A stretch of DNA of 64,000 bases from assembly GCA_038316355.1 (NCBI GenBank), contig JBBQAO010000007.1, forward strand, positions 1 through 64,000. The letters are read 5' to 3'. The stretch is from Ga0077527 sp038316355 (GTDB taxonomy: Bacteria; Pseudomonadota; Gammaproteobacteria; Burkholderiales; SG8-41). A model generated the notes under the pieces. It was not told where the DNA came from, made no database searches, and saw only the letters and a program-made list of their open reading frames with translations. The position numbers and the translations under genes are program-made. This document shows positions 59,162 to 64,000 of the stretch, piece after piece (positions within the stretch are counted from its first letter, which is position 1; each line of letters starts with the position of its first letter).

Positions 59162-60160
59162 ATGCCCGCAAAAAAACTGCACCTGCACATCGAGAACTCG
59201 CGCAAGAAAAATCCGATTTTCCACACATTGCCTGAGCACTGGGCAGCGGCCTGCAAACGCCACAAGGCACTGGCCAAAAACATCGCCGCACCCAGCTTCG
59301 GCTGGGACGGCGATATGCTGGAAAACGCGCTGGCTGAAGCCGACCTGCTGATCGGCGTGCCTACGCAGCGCGACAGACTTCCTGCCCGTGCGCCGCAACT
59401 GAAATGGCTGCACTCGACTTCGGCCGGCGTCGACGGCGCGCTGCCGCTGGACTGGCTGCCGCGCGGCGTGACCTTCACCAACAACAGTGGTGCGCACGGA
59501 CGCAAGGCCGAGCAGTACATGATCATGGCCTACAACCTGATTAACTCTCGTATGGCCGGCATCATGGCCAACCAGCAGCGGCATCATTGGGAAGCCCTGT
59601 TCTCACCCAGCATCACCGGCAAGACCGCGGTCATCGTCGGCCTCGGTGACCTCGGTGAAGCTGCAGCGCGCGCGGCGAAAAAACTCGCGCTTAAGGTCAT
59701 CGGCGTACGGCGCAGCGCACAGAAAAACCGTTATGCCGACAAAGTCGTTACCTACAAGCAGCTTGATCGTGTGCTGCCGCAGGCGGATTTTGTTGTGCTC
59801 GCAGTACCACTGACCGCCGAAACCCGAAATCTGCTCAACGGTCGGCGCATGGATTTGCTGAAACCCTCCGCCGGCGTCATCAACATTGCGCGCGGACCGG
59901 TCGCCAACTACAAGGCTCTCGAACAACGGCTGCGCGCCGGCAAACTCGGCGGTGCCGTGCTCGATGTCGTCGATCCCGAGCCGCTGCCCGCGGATTCATC
60001 GCTATGGACCGTGCCCAACCTGATCATCACCCCGCATGTTTCCTGCGACGACGGCGAACATTACATCGACATCTCGCTCGACCTGTGGTTCGAGAACCTC
60101 GCGCTGTTCCTCGCTGGAAAAAAACTCAAACGGCGCATCGATCCGCGTCTGGGTTACTGA
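59162..60160 (+). CDS. D-2-hydroxyacid dehydrogenase
   Basis: The 332-residue protein has the Rossmann loop VGLGDLGEAAARAAKKL near residue 160, the segment INIARGPVANYKALEQ, and the catalytic DVVDPEPLPADS and ITPHVSCDDGEH with His. It interconverts a 2-oxo acid and D-2-hydroxy acid. A second such enzyme is at 14425. It lies 25 bases after the receptor gene and probably shares its transcript. Confidence 0.88.
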   Translation: MPAKKLHLHIENSRKKNPIFHTLPEHWAAACKRHKALAKNIAAPSFGWDGDMLENALAEADLLIGVPTQRDRLPARAPQLKWLHSTSAGVDGALPLDWLPRGVTFTNNSGAHGRKAEQYMIMAYNLINSRMAGIMANQQRHHWEALFSPSITGKTAVIVGLGDLGEAAARAAKKLALKVIGVRRSAQKNRYADKVVTYKQLDRVLPQADFVVLAVPLTAETRNLLNGRRMDLLKPSAGVINIARGPVANYKALEQRLRAGKLGGAVLDVVDPEPLPADSSLWTVPNLIITPHVSCDDGEHYIDISLDLWFENLALFLAGKKLKRRIDPRLGY

Positions 60161-60163
60161 ACC

Positions 60164-61087
60164 GTGCCCGCCGCACAGCCCCCCGCTTCCCAGTCTCCTC
60201 AAATGGGCAAACTCAATATCGACCACGTCGCGCATTTTGTGCCGCATATCGACGCGGCCAGTACGGCGCTGGAACAGGCGGGATTCACGCTGACGCCGTT
60301 TTCCGAACAGTCGCACCGTCTCGAACCCGGCGGTCCGTTGACGGCGGCCGGCGCCGGCAACCGCTGCGTGATGCTGCGCGAGGGTTACCTCGAGTTCCTG
60401 ACCCCCACCGGTGACACCGCCATTGCGCAGCAGTTGCGCAATTCGATCCAGCGTTACACCGGGCTGCACCTGATTGCACTGGGGACGGTTACACCGGATG
60501 CAGACCACGCACGATTGACCAAACAGGGATTTTCCCCGCTGCCGCCGGTTGCGCTGCAACGCGAAATCGGCACCTCTGACGGACATGACACTGCGCGCTT
60601 CACGGTAGTGCGCGTCCCGCCCGGCACCATGGCTGAAGGCCGCATCCAGTACTGCCAGCAGCACACGCCTGAACTGCTATGGCAATCACGCTGGCTGGAA
60701 CATCGCAATCACGCACGCGGCCTCGTCGCGGTGATTATCTGTGTCGCCGATCCGCAGGAAGCCGCGCAACGTTATGCGCGTTACACCGGCTTGCTGGCAC
60801 AGGTCTGCGGTGCGCAATGGCGCATCGACACCCAGCGCGGCGCGCTGTTGTTCGTGACACCGGACATCGTGGAAAAACAGTTCGGTATTACCGCACCGGC
60901 ACTGCCGTGGATTGCAGCTTATGTGCTGAGCAGCGACAATCTCTCTGCAACACGGGATGTACTCACCAAGGCTCATGGCGATATGCGCGAACTCGAATCC
61001 GGCCGGCTGTTGTTACGCTGGTCCGGTGCCGTCGGCGGCTTCATTCTGTTCCAGCAGACCGGCACTGCACTGCCCACACTGGGCTGA
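60164..61087 (+). CDS. VOC/glyoxalase-like protein
   Basis: The protein has about 307 residues from GTG (or 294 from the ATG at 60203). LNIDHVAHFVPHIDAASTAL opens the first beta-alpha-beta unit, and a second unit follows after RGLVAVIICVADPQEAAQRY. It resembles the glyoxalase_3 group with two VOC modules. VOC proteins coordinate a metal for isomerase, dioxygenase or binding roles. The gene follows the dehydrogenase by three bases. Confidence 0.8.
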   Translation: MPAAQPPASQSPQMGKLNIDHVAHFVPHIDAASTALEQAGFTLTPFSEQSHRLEPGGPLTAAGAGNRCVMLREGYLEFLTPTGDTAIAQQLRNSIQRYTGLHLIALGTVTPDADHARLTKQGFSPLPPVALQREIGTSDGHDTARFTVVRVPPGTMAEGRIQYCQQHTPELLWQSRWLEHRNHARGLVAVIICVADPQEAAQRYARYTGLLAQVCGAQWRIDTQRGALLFVTPDIVEKQFGITAPALPWIAAYVLSSDNLSATRDVLTKAHGDMRELESGRLLLRWSGAVGGFILFQQTGTALPTLG

Positions 61088-61110
61088 CTGCTGGATCGAT
61101 TCGACGAAAT

Positions 61111-61141
61111 CATATAAATCATTGTTTTTATTGGATAATTA
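61111..61141 (+). repeat. AT-rich motif, copy 6
   Basis: ATAAATCATTGTTTTTATTG precedes the ATG of the FAD oxidoreductase with GATAATTA after it. It is inverted relative to the copies that follow stop codons and may serve as a promoter or leader. Confidence 0.55.
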
Positions 61142-62713
61142 ATGAATTACACGGAAACATACGACGTCATCGTTGTCGGCTTCGGCCATGGCGGCGGCAT
61201 CGCTGCACTCAATGCCGCGCAGGCCGGCGCCAAAACCCTGCTCATCGAAAAATCCACAGTACCCGGTGGCCTGTCGATCTGTTCGTACGGTGCGGTGCGC
61301 AGCGCGCATGACCCGGAACAGGCCTTCGCCTATCTGCAAGCCACCAACGGCGGACGCACGCCGGATGACGTGGTACGCACACTGGCCGAGGGCATGTGCG
61401 GACTCGAGAAATACGTGCGCGAACTGGCAAAGATCAACAAAGCCCGGGTCATCACGTCGGTTGAAGAAAATGCCGAACGCGAAAAAACCGGCGATCCCTA
61501 CCGCCGCCAGATTCGCGGCAACTACCCCCTGCCCGGCACCGACACTTTCTATCACACGTCGGTAGTCGACGTGCCCGGACTCGATGCGCGCCGCGATTAT
61601 CCGTGGGCCAATGGCGCGCCCAATGGCCCCAAGCTGTTCAAGGTCGTGCACGATAACGTGCTGGCCGCCGGCATCGAAATACGCATGGGCACTGAAGCCG
61701 TTCGTCTGATCGCGGATGCGACGACACGTGAAGTCCGCGGCATCATTGTCATGGACAGCGCAGGCAAGGAAAAACACATTGCCGCACGCCGCGGCGTGGT
61801 GCTGGCCTGTGGCGGCTTCGAAGGCAATGCGGCGATGAAAGCGCAGTTCCTTGAAACTTATCCCGTGTTCAATGCTGCGGCACGCAGCAACACCGGCGAC
61901 GGCATCCGCATGGCGCAGGACCTCGGCGCGGCACTGTGGCACATGTGGCATGTACACGGCGCCTACGGCTTCCGCCACAGCGATCCGGCCTACCCCTACG
62001 GCATGCGCGTCAAACGTTTCCCCGACTGGTTCCCCGGCGACCACGACCAGGTCAAACTGAAAATGGCGTGGATCCTGCTCGATCAAACCGGCAAACGCTT
62101 CATGTCCGAGTACCAGCCCTATACCCAAGACACCGGCGTGCGCGCACTGTCACACTTCGATCCGGTGACGCAGAGGGCGACGCGCAATCCCGCTTTCATG
62201 ATCTGCGACGACATCGGCCGCCAGATGTATCCGCTGGGCAAGGCCACGTCCAACGACGAGGGCCTGCGTTACGACTGGAGCGACAACAACCTGAAGGAAG
62301 TCGGGAACGGCATCCTCAAACGTGCCGACACCCTGGAAGAACTCGCCGCGTTGCTGGGTGTGGATGCTGCCGCGGTCAAAACATCTGTCGCTCGCTGGAA
62401 TGCGCAATGCACCGCTGGGAATGATGAAGACCACAAGCGACCTGCCAACAGCATGCTGCCCATCATCAAGGCACCGTTCTACGGCGCACCGGTATATGCG
62501 GTGATATCCAATACCCAGGGCGGTCCGGTGCATGACACGCAATCGCGCATCATCGACGTCTACGGCAAACCGATACCGCGGCTCTACGCCGCCGGCGAAC
62601 TCGGCAGTTCCTTCGGCCACCTCTATCTATCGGGCGGCAACATCGCCGAGTGTTTTGTCACGGGAAGAATTGCCGGACGACATGTCGCGCAACTGGCGCC
62701 AGTCAAGGACTGA
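61142..62713 (+). CDS. FAD-dependent oxidoreductase (fumarate reductase/KSTD/TcuA-like)
   Basis: The 523-residue flavoprotein has the dinucleotide fold VVGFGHGGGIAALNAAQAG at 11-29, GRTPDDVVRTLAEGMCGLEK, ARRGVVLACGGFEGNAAM, and the C-terminal GGPVHDTQSRIIDVYGKPIP with RLYAAGELGSSFGHLYLSGG. It probably adds a double bond or reduces one in an organic acid or ketone. Tricarballylate dehydrogenase and 3-ketosteroid dehydrogenase are relatives. It ends the plus-strand catabolic series, convergent with a Bug gene. Confidence 0.9.
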   Translation: MNYTETYDVIVVGFGHGGGIAALNAAQAGAKTLLIEKSTVPGGLSICSYGAVRSAHDPEQAFAYLQATNGGRTPDDVVRTLAEGMCGLEKYVRELAKINKARVITSVEENAEREKTGDPYRRQIRGNYPLPGTDTFYHTSVVDVPGLDARRDYPWANGAPNGPKLFKVVHDNVLAAGIEIRMGTEAVRLIADATTREVRGIIVMDSAGKEKHIAARRGVVLACGGFEGNAAMKAQFLETYPVFNAAARSNTGDGIRMAQDLGAALWHMWHVHGAYGFRHSDPAYPYGMRVKRFPDWFPGDHDQVKLKMAWILLDQTGKRFMSEYQPYTQDTGVRALSHFDPVTQRATRNPAFMICDDIGRQMYPLGKATSNDEGLRYDWSDNNLKEVGNGILKRADTLEELAALLGVDAAAVKTSVARWNAQCTAGNDEDHKRPANSMLPIIKAPFYGAPVYAVISNTQGGPVHDTQSRIIDVYGKPIPRLYAAGELGSSFGHLYLSGGNIAECFVTGRIAGRHVAQLAPVKD

Positions 62714-62718
62714 AAGAA

Positions 62719-62748
62719 AACGCCGGACGGTAAATGCCGCCCGGCGTT
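62719..62748. terminator. Terminator between convergent genes
   Basis: AACGCCGGACGG pairs with CCGCCCGGCGTT (one mismatch) around TAAATG. The minus-strand side continues into TTTTCTTTC, so it best serves the Bug gene, but it may stop both. Confidence 0.75.
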
Positions 62749-62767
62749 GCTGCCCCACCGGCAGTAA

Positions 62768-63748
62768 TTAAAGGTCTGCCTTGATGCCTGCGGCCTTCAC
62801 GATCTTCGCGTACTTGGCGATGTCGTTCCTGATCGTCGCTGCAAACTGTTCCGGCGTGCCGCCGAGCGGCTCGTAACCCAGCGCACCCAGGCGCTGCAGC
62901 ATGTCGGCGGATTTTAGGCTGGCGCCGATGGCGGAATTCAAGCGCGTCACGATCTCCTTCGGCACACCGGCCGGCGCCACCACACCAAACCACGGCGACA
63001 GCTCATAACCGGGCAGGCCGGATTCGGCAATGGTCGGCACTTCTTTCGCCGCTGTTGAGCGTTTGCTGCCGGTGACACCGATGACGCGCAGCTTGCCCGC
63101 ATCTGCATGCGGTTTGATGACCGCGAGATCGGCCAGCATCATGTCAATCTGGCCGCTGACCACATCGGTCAGCGCCGGTGCCGTGCCTTTGTATGGCACG
63201 TGCACGATGTCGGTCTTCGACATCGACTTGAGCATTTCTGCGGCAAGGCTGGACATGCTGCCCATGCCCGACGAGCCGTAACTCAGATTGCCGGCTTTCC
63301 TGCCGGCAATCGCAATCAGCTCCTTCACATTTTTTGCCGGTACCGTCGGATTGACGGCCAGCGCATAGGGTACGATCGCGACATTGATGATCGGCGTGAA
63401 ATCCTTGATCGGGTCATAAGGCAATTTCGCGTAAAGGCTGGGCGCAACCGCCAGAGTGCTGGAACCACCCATCGCAATCGCGTAGCCGTCTCCCGGCAGG
63501 CGTGATGCCGCCTCGAGTCCGACCGTGCCGCCGGCGCCGCCGCGGTTTTCCACCACCACGGTCTGCCCCCAGGCCTCCGTCAGTTTCTGGCTGATCAGGC
63601 GGCCGAGAATGTCGTTGGGACCCGCGGGCGCGAATGGCACCACCATGCGCAGGGGTTTGCCCGGATAATTCTGCGCGTCTGCAATGCCAGTGCCGGCGAG
63701 CAATGTCAGCGGGACTGCTACACGGATCAGGAATGTAAGCGGTTTCAT
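62768..63748 (-). CDS. Bug/TctC-family extracytoplasmic solute receptor
   Basis: The 326-residue receptor has a signal peptide (MKPLTFLIRVAVPLTLLAG, cleavage after DAQN) and family motifs YPGKPLRMVVPFAPAGPNDI, GQTVVVENRGGAGG, VPYKGTAPALTDVVSGQ and a C-terminal KIVKAAGIKADL. AAAGGTGA precedes the ATG. No permease is adjacent. The FAD oxidoreductase is convergent. Confidence 0.93.
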   Translation of the reverse strand: MKPLTFLIRVAVPLTLLAGTGIADAQNYPGKPLRMVVPFAPAGPNDILGRLISQKLTEAWGQTVVVENRGGAGGTVGLEAASRLPGDGYAIAMGGSSTLAVAPSLYAKLPYDPIKDFTPIINVAIVPYALAVNPTVPAKNVKELIAIAGRKAGNLSYGSSGMGSMSSLAAEMLKSMSKTDIVHVPYKGTAPALTDVVSGQIDMMLADLAVIKPHADAGKLRVIGVTGSKRSTAAKEVPTIAESGLPGYELSPWFGVVAPAGVPKEIVTRLNSAIGASLKSADMLQRLGALGYEPLGGTPEQFAATIRNDIAKYAKIVKAAGIKADL

Positions 63749-63912
63749 GCATCACCTTTTAACACAATATAAGAAATTGGCGATAGTTACTAAGCAAACG
63801 TCGTGCCCGTAATCGGCACTAAACAGAGGGAAAAACGGCCTTGGCTATGCCCCCATTGCGGGCATCCATCCGTTCACCGCCCCAGTGCAGTGCCTGCGAA
63901 CAAAGGATACTG

Positions 63913-64000
63913 ATGCAACCCATCAAAAAAACTTACACGCCCTGCCGGACCCCTCTGTGCGCCGCCCACAAACACCACAACCCCGCCGCTGCAGGTACCG
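63913..64000 (+). CDS. Possible 5' end of a gene (partial)
   Basis: ATG at 63913 with AAAGGA about seven bases upstream opens a frame that continues to the window edge (MQPIKKTYTPCRTPLCAAHK, then HHNPAAAGT). No family is recognised in these 29 residues. The composition is ambiguous and the frame could be chance. Confidence 0.3.
   Translation, partial: MQPIKKTYTPCRTPLCAAHKHHNPAAAGT

Overview
The window is GC-rich and densely packed with catabolic and transport genes. It fits a betaproteobacterium, most likely Burkholderiales. The main reasons are the five intact Bug/TctC-type extracytoplasmic receptors plus one remnant, the TctA/TctB permease pair, the many CoA-ligase, CoA-transferase and dehydrogenase genes, and the short dispersed intergenic repeats. 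No rRNA, tRNA, CRISPR array or complete insertion sequence was seen. The assignment is inferred from gene content, not from a marker gene.

Layout. 1-1.1 kb: a partial gene end and an HNH nuclease in AT-richer DNA, then a gene-free stretch. 1.1-10.6 kb: small membrane protein, MFS transporter, a composite repeat, an AhpD-like protein, an SDR, a TerB/DUF697-like protein, a PrpF-type isomerase, an FMN hydroxyacid oxidase, a class II aldolase and another MFS. 10.6-16.8 kb (minus strand): a TctC remnant, TctA, TctB, an intact Bug receptor, a 2-hydroxyacid dehydrogenase and a fumarase/adenylosuccinate-lyase-like lyase. 17-24 kb: an alpha/beta hydrolase, then a plus-strand acyl-CoA cluster. This has a family I CoA-transferase whose alpha subunit carries an in-frame TGA, a uracil/hypoxanthine-DNA glycosylase lodged between the subunits, a family III CoA-transferase, a thiol-dioxygenase-like cupin, an enoyl-CoA hydratase and an MDR oxidoreductase. 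24-34.9 kb: housekeeping and envelope genes, namely an HD hydrolase, a 1086-residue coiled-coil/AsmA-like fusion, HtpX, a broken dtd gene, a DUF3025 protein, a response regulator, a hydrolase and SrkA. 34.9-42.5 kb: Bug receptors paired with two divergent gamma-glutamyltransferase-family genes, then a gamma-carbonic-anhydrase-like protein. 42.5-44 kb: an orphan ParA and a small membrane protein. 44-49.3 kb: five consecutive transporter genes (two TSUP, three MFS) divergent from a GntR regulator. 49.4-62.7 kb: the regulator heads a long plus-strand catabolic series with a second thiol-dioxygenase-like cupin, MDR, acyl-CoA ligase, thioesterase, an ABC importer whose genes are split by a UbiX/UbiD pair, a 2-hydroxyacid dehydrogenase, a VOC protein and an FAD oxidoreductase. 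A Bug receptor closes the window on the minus strand.

How the genes work together (inference). Bug, ABC, TSUP and MFS systems move organic acids or sulfonates. CoA-ligases and transferases activate the acids; hydratase, MDR, hydroxyacid dehydrogenase, UbiD and FAD enzymes process them. The two thiol-dioxygenase-like cupins sit beside CoA-activation genes and TauE/SafE-type exporters, which makes organosulfur acid catabolism a testable idea.

The least expected signals are: the coiled-coil/AsmA fusion; its N-terminal module, apparently shared with a nearby response regulator; an AT-rich motif recurring directly after stop codons; several families of hairpin-like intergenic repeats; a perfect 21-bp hairpin inserted in dtd; and a consensus promoter/operator that would give a nearly leaderless GntR mRNA.
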